From contig VMCW01000140.1 of assembly GCA_008081175.1 (NCBI GenBank), positions 1 to 13,012 on the forward strand: 13,012 bases of DNA, given 5' to 3'. Position 1 is the stretch's first letter. The number at the start of each line of letters is the position of its first letter. The notes under the pieces were generated by a model. It was not told where the DNA came from. It searched no databases and saw nothing but the letters and a program-made list of their open reading frames with translations. Shown piece by piece: positions 5,801 through 12,879 of this stretch. The position numbers and the translations under genes are program-made. Origin of the DNA: Flavobacteriaceae bacterium. Lineage in GTDB: Bacteria > Bacteroidota > Bacteroidia > Flavobacteriales > Flavobacteriaceae.

Positions 5801-8650
5801 ATGCCAAAAGTAGATTCTATCAAGAGTATTTTAGTAATAGGTTCAGGCCCCATCATCATAGGTCAAGCATGTGAATTTGATTATTCAGGTTCCCAGGCGC
5901 TCAGATCGCTTCGAGAAGATGGTATAGAGACCATCTTAATCAATTCCAATCCTGCAACGATCATGACTGACCCTTCTATGGCAGATCATGTTTACCTAAA
6001 GCCCTTGAATACAAAATCAATAATTGAAGTTTTAAAAAAACACAAAGTAGATGCGGTACTTCCTACTATGGGAGGACAAACCGCTTTGAATTTGTGTATT
6101 GAAGCTGATGAAAAAGGAATTTGGGAAGATTTTGGAGTTGAAATCATTGGTGTTGACATCGATGCTATACAAATCACGGAGGATCGAGAACAATTTAGAG
6201 AGCTGATGGATAAAATAGGTGTAGCAATGGCACCACAGGCCACTGCCAATTCCTATTTAAAAGGGCAAGAAATTGCTCAAAAATTTGGTTTTCCACTAGT
6301 CATTAGGGCCTCATATACTCTTGGTGGTGCGGGAGCTTCCTTTGTCCATGAAGAGAAAGATTTTGATGAGTTATTGACCCGTGGATTGGAAATATCTCCA
6401 ATACATGAGGTGATGATAGACAAAGCACTCATAGGCTGGAAAGAATATGAATTGGAATTGTTGCGTGATAAAAACGACAATGTTGTCATAATCTGTACAA
6501 TCGAAAATATGGACCCTATGGGTATTCATACAGGAGACTCCATTACCGTTGCACCAGCAATGACATTATCTGATAAAACATTCCAGAAAATGCGTGATAT
6601 GGCTATCCATATGATGCGTAGTATAGGTGACTTTGCTGGAGGGTGTAATGTACAGTTTGCTGTAAGTCCAGACGAAAAAGAAGACATTATTGCAATAGAG
6701 ATCAATCCTAGAGTATCTCGCTCTTCTGCTTTGGCCTCAAAAGCTACAGGTTACCCCATAGCTAAAATAGCTGCCAAGCTCGCTATTGGATATACTCTTG
6801 ATGAGTTGGACAACCAAATAACAAAATCGACCTCAGCACTTTTTGAACCTACTTTGGACTATGTTATTGTAAAAATTCCGCGCTGGAATTTTGATAAATT
6901 TGAAGGCTCCGATCGTTCACTTGGATTACAAATGAAGTCCGTTGGCGAAGTGATGGGAATAGGGAGGTCATTTCAAGAAGCGCTTCACAAAGCAACTCAG
7001 TCTTTAGAAGTAAAAAGAAATGGTTTAGGAGCTGACGGCAAAGGGTACACAGATTACGATACGATTATAAGTAAATTAACTGTAGCAAGTTGGGATCGGG
7101 TATTTGTAATTTATGATGCCATTCAAATTGGAATTCCACTTTCCAGAATTCACGAAATCACAAAAATAGATATGTGGTTTTTGAAGCAGTACGAGGAGCT
7201 TCATCTTCTAGAAAAACAGATTTCTAGAGAATCTATTGACACAATAGACTCACCTCTTCTTTTAGAGGCAAAACAAAAAGGTTTTGCTGACCGTCAGGTG
7301 GCACATATGCTCAAGTGTTTGGAGAGCGAAGTTCGAAACAAACGCACAGAACTTGGTATTGAAAGAGTATATAAATTGGTGGATACCTGTGCAGCAGAAT
7401 TTGAAGCTAAAACACCCTACTATTACTCTACTTTCGAAGCAAAAGTAAAAATCAAAAATGGAAAGGCCTTCAGTGAAAATGAAAGTGTGGTCACCGATCG
7501 TAAAAAAATTGTTGTATTAGGTTCAGGACCCAATCGAATAGGTCAGGGAATCGAATTCGACTACTGTTGTGTTCATGGTGTTTTAGCTGCTTCAGAATGT
7601 GGTTATGAGACCATCATGATCAACTGTAATCCAGAGACCGTTTCTACCGATTTTGACACAGCAGATAAATTGTATTTTGAACCTGTTTTTTGGGAACATA
7701 TTTTCGACATCATTCAGCATGAAAAACCCGAAGGTGTTATTGTTCAATTAGGAGGACAAACCGCTTTAAAACTCGCAGAAAAGCTGGACCGTTACGGCAT
7801 AAAAATAATTGGCACAAGTTTTAAGTCTCTAGATCTTGCAGAGGACAGGGGGAGTTTTTCTACCCTTTTAAAAGAAAACGAGATACCCTATCCAGAATTT
7901 GGGGTCGCTCAAACTGCAGATCAGGCTTTGGCATTGGCAGATCAATTGGATTTTCCAATTTTAGTAAGGCCCTCATATGTACTAGGAGGTCAAGGAATGA
8001 AAATTGTGATCAATAAAAAGGATTTGGAAGCTCATGTTGTTGATTTGTTACAAAAAATCCCCAACAATAAATTATTGTTGGATCACTATCTCGATGGAGC
8101 AATAGAATGTGAGGCCGATGCGATTTGTGATGGAGAAAATGTTCAAATCATCGGTATCATGGAACACATCGAACCTTGTGGAATCCACTCAGGAGATTCC
8201 AACGCTACACTTCCCGTTTTCAATTTGGGTGAGTATGTGGTGCAACAAATCAAAGATCATACGCATAGAATAGCATTAGCCCTAAACACCGTTGGTCTAA
8301 TCAATATCCAATATGCTGTAAAAGAAGACAAGGTGTATGTCATTGAAGCCAATCCTCGTGCTTCTCGAACAGTGCCTTTTATCGCAAAAGCATACAAAGA
8401 GCCTTATGTAAATTATGCGACCAAAGTAATGTTGGGAGAAAATAAAATAACCGATTTTAAATTTAACCCACAACTTAAGGGTTACGCCATAAAACAACCT
8501 GTTTTTTCATTTAATAAGTTTCCTAACGTCAATAAACAATTAGGTCCCGAAATGAAAAGTACTGGAGAGAGTATATTGTTTATAGATAGTTTGAAAGAAG
8601 ATACTTTTTACGATTTGTATGCTAGACGTAAAATGTATTTGACCAAATAG
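5801..8650 (+). CDS. carB: Carbamoyl-phosphate synthase large subunit, lacking the C-terminal regulatory domain
   Basis: Makes carbamoyl phosphate from bicarbonate, ammonia (from glutamine via CarA) and two ATP, for pyrimidine and arginine synthesis in the cytoplasm. The 949-residue protein shows the internal duplication of CarB. The first half opens with LVIGSGPIIIGQACEFDYSG and the second, from about residue 570, with VVLGSGPNRIGQGIEFDYC. Each half has an ATP-grasp glycine-rich loop, IRASYTLGGAGAS (168-180) and LVRPSYVLGGQGM (721-733), and a metal-binding strand, AIEINPRVSRSS and VIEANPRASRT. The protein ends shortly after GPEMKSTGES. The MGS-like domain that binds UMP and ornithine in the roughly 1070-residue E. 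coli enzyme is therefore absent. I recall CarB of about 950 residues as usual in flavobacteria, so this is probably not a truncation. carA is not in the window. An rpmH terminator lies just upstream. Confidence 0.97.
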   Translation: MPKVDSIKSILVIGSGPIIIGQACEFDYSGSQALRSLREDGIETILINSNPATIMTDPSMADHVYLKPLNTKSIIEVLKKHKVDAVLPTMGGQTALNLCIEADEKGIWEDFGVEIIGVDIDAIQITEDREQFRELMDKIGVAMAPQATANSYLKGQEIAQKFGFPLVIRASYTLGGAGASFVHEEKDFDELLTRGLEISPIHEVMIDKALIGWKEYELELLRDKNDNVVIICTIENMDPMGIHTGDSITVAPAMTLSDKTFQKMRDMAIHMMRSIGDFAGGCNVQFAVSPDEKEDIIAIEINPRVSRSSALASKATGYPIAKIAAKLAIGYTLDELDNQITKSTSALFEPTLDYVIVKIPRWNFDKFEGSDRSLGLQMKSVGEVMGIGRSFQEALHKATQSLEVKRNGLGADGKGYTDYDTIISKLTVASWDRVFVIYDAIQIGIPLSRIHEITKIDMWFLKQYEELHLLEKQISRESIDTIDSPLLLEAKQKGFADRQVAHMLKCLESEVRNKRTELGIERVYKLVDTCAAEFEAKTPYYYSTFEAKVKIKNGKAFSENESVVTDRKKIVVLGSGPNRIGQGIEFDYCCVHGVLAASECGYETIMINCNPETVSTDFDTADKLYFEPVFWEHIFDIIQHEKPEGVIVQLGGQTALKLAEKLDRYGIKIIGTSFKSLDLAEDRGSFSTLLKENEIPYPEFGVAQTADQALALADQLDFPILVRPSYVLGGQGMKIVINKKDLEAHVVDLLQKIPNNKLLLDHYLDGAIECEADAICDGENVQIIGIMEHIEPCGIHSGDSNATLPVFNLGEYVVQQIKDHTHRIALALNTVGLINIQYAVKEDKVYVIEANPRASRTVPFIAKAYKEPYVNYATKVMLGENKITDFKFNPQLKGYAIKQPVFSFNKFPNVNKQLGPEMKSTGESILFIDSLKEDTFYDLYARRKMYLTK

Positions 8651-8704
8651 TATAAATTGTATAGTTTTACAAAAAACACAGGAATGGGATTTAAAGAAAG
8701 TGAA

Positions 8705-9175
8705 ATGAAAGTTGTTTTTGGTTTGGTCGTGTTGGCTTTACTCACCCGTTTGTTACCACATCCACCAAACTTTGCGCCAATAACAAGTATTGCGCTATTT
8801 ACGGGCTATCATTTTGCAAATAAACGAATGGCACTCTTTCTTCCTTTGGGATGTATGTTGCTTACAGACCTTTTTATTGGGGTTCACTCCTTAATGCCAA
8901 TCATCTATTCTGCTTTTGTTTTAATTTCAATTATAGGGCTTAAGGCAAAATCATTGTCTTTTGGTACCGTTTTTGGAGCCTCATTAAGCTTTTTTGTTTT
9001 GAGTAACCTAGGGGTTTGGTATTTTTATTACCCTCTTACCTGGGCAGGATTGACCAATTGTTTTGTTTTGGCAATTCCTTTTTTCATTAATGCCCTAGCA
9101 GGAGATTTATTCTATACCTCTGTGCTAAATTATTCTTTTAAAAAGCTTTTTATACCTTCAGTAAACCCGAATTAA
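8705..9175 (+). CDS. DUF6580-family polytopic membrane protein, putative transporter
   Basis: A 156-residue hydrophobic protein with about five membrane segments. I recognise the family pattern LLPHPPNFAPITSIALFTG near the N-terminus, in which a proline-rich loop follows the first helix, and a GCMLLTDLFIG segment in the middle. These are features of the family annotated as DUF6580 putative transport proteins; no substrate is established. Size and helix count resemble ECF-transporter S components, but that is inference. The ATG at 8705 (MKVVFGLVV) is chosen because the membrane helix starts there; an ATG at 8684 and a TTG at 8657 are in-frame alternatives that add only polar residues. It begins 54 bases after carB with no terminator between, so it may be co-transcribed with it. 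The cobalamin riboswitch starts just after its stop, so the riboswitch does not control this gene. Confidence 0.7.
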   Translation: MKVVFGLVVLALLTRLLPHPPNFAPITSIALFTGYHFANKRMALFLPLGCMLLTDLFIGVHSLMPIIYSAFVLISIIGLKAKSLSFGTVFGASLSFFVLSNLGVWYFYYPLTWAGLTNCFVLAIPFFINALAGDLFYTSVLNYSFKKLFIPSVNPN

Positions 9176-9180
9176 ATTAG

Positions 9181-9188
9181 TACTTTTA
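9181..9188 (+). promoter_or_regulatory. Possible -7 box for the riboswitch transcript
   Basis: TACTTTTA matches TAnnTTTG at all but the last base. A start about six bases downstream would fall near 9194, at the 5' edge of the riboswitch P1 arm, which is where a promoter is needed. The -33 box is not clear. Confidence 0.35.
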
Positions 9189-9192
9189 TTAA

Positions 9193-9358
9193 GAAGGTTC
9201 TTTTTAGCTAAAGATGAAAAGGGAATCTGGTGAAATTCCAGAACTGTACCCGCAACTGTAAGCTCAGTCTAAACAAGATACTTTAATCAACTCTTACACC
9301 ACTATCCCATTTGGGGTGGGAAGGCAGATTAAAGATGCAAGTCAGGAGACCTGCCTTC
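9193..9358 (+). promoter_or_regulatory. Cobalamin (vitamin B12) riboswitch aptamer
   Basis: The conserved B12 box reads CAAGTCAGGAGACCTGCC at 9339-9356. The upstream core has GGGAATCTGGTGAAATTCCA then CGCAACTGTAA, as in the Rfam cobalamin family. Helices that can be drawn are: GAAGGTT (9193-9199) with the GACC and CCTTC parts at 9348-9358 for P1/P2; GGG 9221-9223 with CCC 9249-9251; TCTGG 9226-9230 with CCAGA 9238-9242; TGTAAG 9257-9262 with CTTACA 9293-9298; and CTTTAATC 9281-9288 with GATTAAAG 9327-9334. The last encloses a hairpin (TCCCA/TGGGA) with the conserved GGTGGGAAG. It should repress the downstream receptor when adenosyl- or another cobalamin is abundant. Confidence 0.95.
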
Positions 9359-9362
9359 AAGT

Positions 9363-9405
9363 GTAATCGTTTTTAGCTTCGGGAGTAAAGCGAAAAACAC
9401 ATTAC
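9363..9405 (+). promoter_or_regulatory. Candidate riboswitch expression-platform hairpin next to the start codon
   Basis: An interrupted long hairpin: GTAAT 9363-9367 with ATTAC 9401-9405; GTTTTT 9369-9374 with AAAAAC 9393-9398; and GCTT 9376-9379 with AAGC 9388-9391. The loop is cgggagta, with one mismatch (A9375/G9392) and small bulges. It ends six bases before the ATG at 9412 and has no following T run. It would therefore act on translation initiation rather than as a terminator. The loop could also form the kissing contact seen in cobalamin riboswitches. Confidence 0.6.
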
Positions 9406-9411
9406 TTACAG

Positions 9412-11277
9412 ATGATTAAAAAGACTTTTTTAAGCACCTTATTTTTCGTTCTTGGTGGAGTAGCTTTTGCACAGCAAAACGATGAGGTAAAAGACAGTAT
9501 CGCAGCACTCCCTGAAGTAGAAAATTTAGAAGAAGTCGTTCTTATAGATTCACGATTTCCTTTTAAACAGTCTCAGTCAGGAAGACCTATCATTAAAGTC
9601 AACACAGAGGAAATTTCAAATTTTCAAGGCCTGGGAATCAGTGCTTTAATTAAACAGTATGCGGGAATAGAAATACTTGGAAGTCAAACCTACTCAGGAC
9701 AAAATAAAACAGTTTCCATTCGAGGGGGTAGAAACCGACAGGTATTGATCTTAATAGATGGAATCAGAGTGTCTGATCCTTCTCGTATAGAAAACGATTT
9801 TAACATTAATTTTTTGGATTTAAGTCAAATTGAATCCATAGAAATCCTCAAAGGTGCTGCCAGCAGTCTTTATGGAAGTGCCGCTGCAACAGGTGTGATC
9901 AACATTAAAACAAAAAAGGCTTCACCTGGTTTTAGCGCGAGTTTGCAAAGTAGTGCCGGTTCTCAAAACAGTCGGGAGGACAAACGGGGGTTCAATTTGT
10001 TTACCAACAGTTTGCATTTGAGTAAAAGAGGTGAAAAGTGGGGTGCTAAAACCTATTTGAGTCACAATCGTGCGACGGGTATGAGCGCTGTAATTGGATC
10101 TGAAAAAGATCCTTTTGACCTACTCAATTTTGGTGCTTCTTTGGATTACAAGCCCAAAGAATCTTTTGATCTTACAACAGGTTTTGACCACTCGAGTATC
10201 CATTCTGATTTTGATAATAGTTTTCCTCTAGAGGATGCAGATTTTAAATTAATTACAGACATGAGTCGGCTGTACTTCAACCCCAACTTTACGTATCCAA
10301 ATGGGGGACTTTCCCTTCGATTAGGATATCAAGTTGTAGATCGTGATTTTCAAAGCGCCTTTCCTTTTAAAACTCATGCAGAAAACACTCAATTAGAACT
10401 TTTTAATAAATATGTTATTAGCGAGCGCTACTATACTGTTATTGGACTTTTGAGTCAAGATAATTTTGCAGACTATGAAGACGGACTACGGACCAATCAA
10501 ACCGATTTTTATGGAAATGTGGTGACCCGTTTTTCAGAGGGTTTTAGGCTGAATATGGGAGGGCGTTGGAATATCCACAGTAGCTATGGAAATCATTTCA
10601 CCTATAGCATTAACCCATCCCTGGAGCTCCTTAATAAGGATCAGAATTTACTTAAATTACAAACAGCATACAGTGCTGCTTTTATTGCGCCCAGTTTATA
10701 TCAATTATACGATCCATATTCAGGAAATTCTGAACTACAACCAGAAGAAAACAGTTCCTTTGAAGCGGGCTTGCTCTACAATACAAAGGGATGGGAGTTT
10801 TCAACAACATATTTCAATCGACTAGAAGCTCCTTCTATTCGCTACGATCTACAAACGTATCGATATGAAAACACCGCTGAAGAAGCTCTTTTTTTTGGCG
10901 CTGAAGTAATATTAAAAGGAGAGATAGGAAAACATTTGTCGGTAGACCACCAGATGACTTTTACAGATAGTAGGGAAGGGGATTTGCGCTATCTTCCAAA
11001 GTTTTCTTCTACAACGTTTATTTCTTTTTCTCCTTCAAGCCGTTGGAAAACAACTTTTAACACACAGCTAGTGGGAAAACGTTTGGGATTAGACAATACT
11101 ACTCTTTTGGAAGGATACCAACTTGTAAATTTCAGTTTGTTTTATAAACCGGTAGAATTTCCCATTCATTTTTTTATTCACGGAACCAATTTATTCAACA
11201 GCAATTATATTGAAATAGAAGGTTATGCAACGCGTGGACGAAATTTTGTGGCAGGGTTTACTTATCGATTGCCTTGA
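9412..11277 (+). CDS. btuB: TonB-dependent outer-membrane receptor, BtuB-like cobalamin transporter
   Basis: Takes up cobalamin or related corrinoids across the outer membrane using TonB energy. The 621-residue protein has a signal peptide (cleavage expected after AFA, residue 20). An LEEVVLIDSRF stretch (39-49) fits a TonB box. The plug domain (about 55-170) carries IRGGRNRQVLILIDGIRVSD, IESIEILKGAASSLYGS and AATGVINIKTKK. The rest is beta-barrel, with a late YNTKGWEFSTTYFNRLEAPS, then NLFNSNYIEIEGYATRGRNF and a last strand FVAGFTYRLP. Length and plug style match BtuB rather than the roughly 1000-residue SusC group, and no N-terminal carboxypeptidase-like domain is present. The B12 riboswitch directly upstream supports the substrate. 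No btuFCD genes are in view. Its stop lies 16 bases inside the convergent S41 protease gene. Confidence 0.92.
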   Translation: MIKKTFLSTLFFVLGGVAFAQQNDEVKDSIAALPEVENLEEVVLIDSRFPFKQSQSGRPIIKVNTEEISNFQGLGISALIKQYAGIEILGSQTYSGQNKTVSIRGGRNRQVLILIDGIRVSDPSRIENDFNINFLDLSQIESIEILKGAASSLYGSAAATGVINIKTKKASPGFSASLQSSAGSQNSREDKRGFNLFTNSLHLSKRGEKWGAKTYLSHNRATGMSAVIGSEKDPFDLLNFGASLDYKPKESFDLTTGFDHSSIHSDFDNSFPLEDADFKLITDMSRLYFNPNFTYPNGGLSLRLGYQVVDRDFQSAFPFKTHAENTQLELFNKYVISERYYTVIGLLSQDNFADYEDGLRTNQTDFYGNVVTRFSEGFRLNMGGRWNIHSSYGNHFTYSINPSLELLNKDQNLLKLQTAYSAAFIAPSLYQLYDPYSGNSELQPEENSSFEAGLLYNTKGWEFSTTYFNRLEAPSIRYDLQTYRYENTAEEALFFGAEVILKGEIGKHLSVDHQMTFTDSREGDLRYLPKFSSTTFISFSPSSRWKTTFNTQLVGKRLGLDNTTLLEGYQLVNFSLFYKPVEFPIHFFIHGTNLFNSNYIEIEGYATRGRNFVAGFTYRLP

Positions 11278-12740
11278 ACATTCAAGGTTTTATCAACAAT
11301 CATTTGTTGTCTTTTAAGCAATAGAGGGTCTTTAACCAATAGTGCTCTAGAAAGTTCTGCCTGAGGGATAGTAAATTTTGCTGTTCCTGAGATTAAATTT
11401 AATGCGGTAGCTAGCATCAATTCACTTTCTTCTCCTAAGCTCCCTAAATTCCTAATGTCTTCTTCAATAAAGGTGCTGGGTTCCAGTCCATCTGCGTAGT
11501 CCGCATATCCGTCATTATTGGCAATTTTTAGAACAATAGGTTGCATAGCATAGGTGTGATCTGGATTTTTGGTTTGGTCATTATCTATATAATCATAAAC
11601 AGTAATGGAACCTACGTTTTTACCCACCGTGCGTTCACCCACCTGTATCACCTGTATATAAGAAGCTAGTCCGTTGATAAGTAATTCGCTTGCTGATGCA
11701 GTTTCTGAGGTAGTAATTATATATACACGTTCCAAATTCAATGAATTTATGGTGGTCCCATCACTCAATGAACTAACAAAGCGGTTGATAAGAGACTCCA
11801 AACCAAAACGGTCTTTTAAATAAGTTAGTAGTTTGTCATTCCACTGCTCTTCAGCAAAAATTTTATTAGTGAATTGACCTGTGATCATACTGGCCAGTTC
11901 AACACAGTTTCTAACGGAGCCACCCCCATTGTATCTTAAGTCAATTATTAAATCGGTAATGTTTTGGCTTTTAAATTCAGCAAATTGTTGATTTAAGGCA
12001 TCACTTTTTTCAGCTACAAATTGATTGTACATCAAATATCCTATTTTTTCTCCATTTCCTTGAGTGATTGTTTTTGCAAGCTGAATGGGATTTGTTTCAA
12101 AATTTTCCTCTTTTGTGAGAGCAACTTCAACTCCATTTGGAGTGAGGGTTCCGTTTTGAATGGAAGCCATATTGAGAGTATAAGACAGATTGTCTCCAAA
12201 AAGTAATGAACGGTAGTTGCTCACTGTGAGTGTTGTGCCGTTCACACCAGTAAAATAATCTCCTCTTTTGATGTTTTTATCTGAAGCATCAGAACCTTGG
12301 AGAATGTATTTGACAAAACCTACCAGTTCGTTGCAGTTTTCACAGGCATATAACAATCCAAACTCTACTCCATTGGTTGCATAAATCCCTTGTAATGTAT
12401 TTTCTAATTCTCTGTAATCGTCCTGTATCCAACTAAATCGATCATCTGGATGTTTCAATGATTCAAAAAAAGCTTCTGGATCAGCATTTTCGCTAATGTA
12501 TTGCGCATAGGCTTTTTCGTCGTTGAGTTGCTCATCAGCAAGCGCATTTACCTCTTCTTGCCAGTAATAGAATTGATTCAATCCTTGCCAAACAAAGTCA
12601 CTAATTTGTAGATCCCCTTCGAGACTGATAGCGGAGTCGTCGGTATCGCCACTTAGCGTAGTTTTTGTTTCTGCTTCAGCAGCCTCTTTCGTGCAACTTG
12701 AAAAAACAAAAAAGAGTACAATTAAAATTCGTTTGGTCAT
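11262..12740 (-). CDS. S41-family (C-terminal processing) serine peptidase, lipoprotein
   Basis: A 492-residue exported protease. A short signal (MTKRILIVLFFVFSSC) ends in a lipobox-like FSSC with Cys16, so it is probably a lipoprotein; the residues just after it are acidic and Thr-rich. An N-terminal helical region contains PDDRFSW, which precedes the PDZ in this group. A PDZ-like domain (about 122-175, ending RGDYFTGVNGT) carries an unusual CENC pair. The S41 core has DLRYNGGG (267-274), Ser349 in TTSETASASE and Lys374 in RTVGKNVG. The Ser-Lys distance of 25 residues equals that of E. coli Tsp (Ser430-Lys455), so the dyad is intact. Substrates are not known. The ATG at 12740 puts the basic MTKR ahead of the hydrophobic core; an ATG at 12758 is a possible alternative. 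The gene overlaps the receptor by 16 bases. Confidence 0.9.
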   Translation of the reverse strand: MTKRILIVLFFVFSSCTKEAAEAETKTTLSGDTDDSAISLEGDLQISDFVWQGLNQFYYWQEEVNALADEQLNDEKAYAQYISENADPEAFFESLKHPDDRFSWIQDDYRELENTLQGIYATNGVEFGLLYACENCNELVGFVKYILQGSDASDKNIKRGDYFTGVNGTTLTVSNYRSLLFGDNLSYTLNMASIQNGTLTPNGVEVALTKEENFETNPIQLAKTITQGNGEKIGYLMYNQFVAEKSDALNQQFAEFKSQNITDLIIDLRYNGGGSVRNCVELASMITGQFTNKIFAEEQWNDKLLTYLKDRFGLESLINRFVSSLSDGTTINSLNLERVYIITTSETASASELLINGLASYIQVIQVGERTVGKNVGSITVYDYIDNDQTKNPDHTYAMQPIVLKIANNDGYADYADGLEPSTFIEEDIRNLGSLGEESELMLATALNLISGTAKFTIPQAELSRALLVKDPLLLKRQQMIVDKTLNVQGNR

Positions 12741-12786
12741 AAAATGAATTTGATTCATGCGCAAGTTTAAAATTGTTTGTTATTGC

Positions 12787-12794
12787 CAAAATTA
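12787..12794 (-). promoter_or_regulatory. Possible -7 box for the S41 protease gene
   Basis: The minus strand reads TAATTTTG, an exact TAnnTTTG match, 46 bases upstream of the ATG at 12740. A start near 12780 would leave both candidate ATGs (12758 and 12740) usable. No -33 box with normal spacing is present. Confidence 0.35.
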
Positions 12795-12832
12795 AAGAAA
12801 TCACGCTTAATATGAACTATTTTATGCCAACT

Positions 12833-12857
12833 GTAACAATTAGATAGTACATTCGTC
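12833..12857 (+). promoter_or_regulatory. Candidate ECF-sigma promoter of the sigma factor gene
   Basis: GTAAC at 12833-12837 and CGTC at 12854-12857 are separated by 16 bases. This resembles the ECF promoter layout (an AAC-containing -35 and a CGTC -10, 16-17 apart) and not the housekeeping TTTG/TAnnTTTG form. A start near 12864 leaves a leader of about 16 bases to the ATG at 12880. Many ECF factors transcribe their own genes, which fits this position. Confidence 0.5.
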
Positions 12858-12879
12858 TCTAGTATATAAGAATAAATCA

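Noticed and set aside
8657..8704. TTG start giving DUF6580 a longer N-terminus
   Set aside because: It adds 16 polar residues before the first membrane helix and uses a rarer start codon. The ATG at 8705 fits the topology better, though the ATG at 8684 cannot be excluded.
9305..9321. TCCCA/TGGGA hairpin as a possible terminator after DUF6580
   Set aside because: It lies inside the cobalamin aptamer, carries the conserved GGTGGGAAG element and has no T run, so it is part of the riboswitch.
10586..10825. 79-codon open frame within the receptor gene
   Set aside because: It is fully nested in another frame of a clear TonB-dependent receptor and shows no family resemblance.
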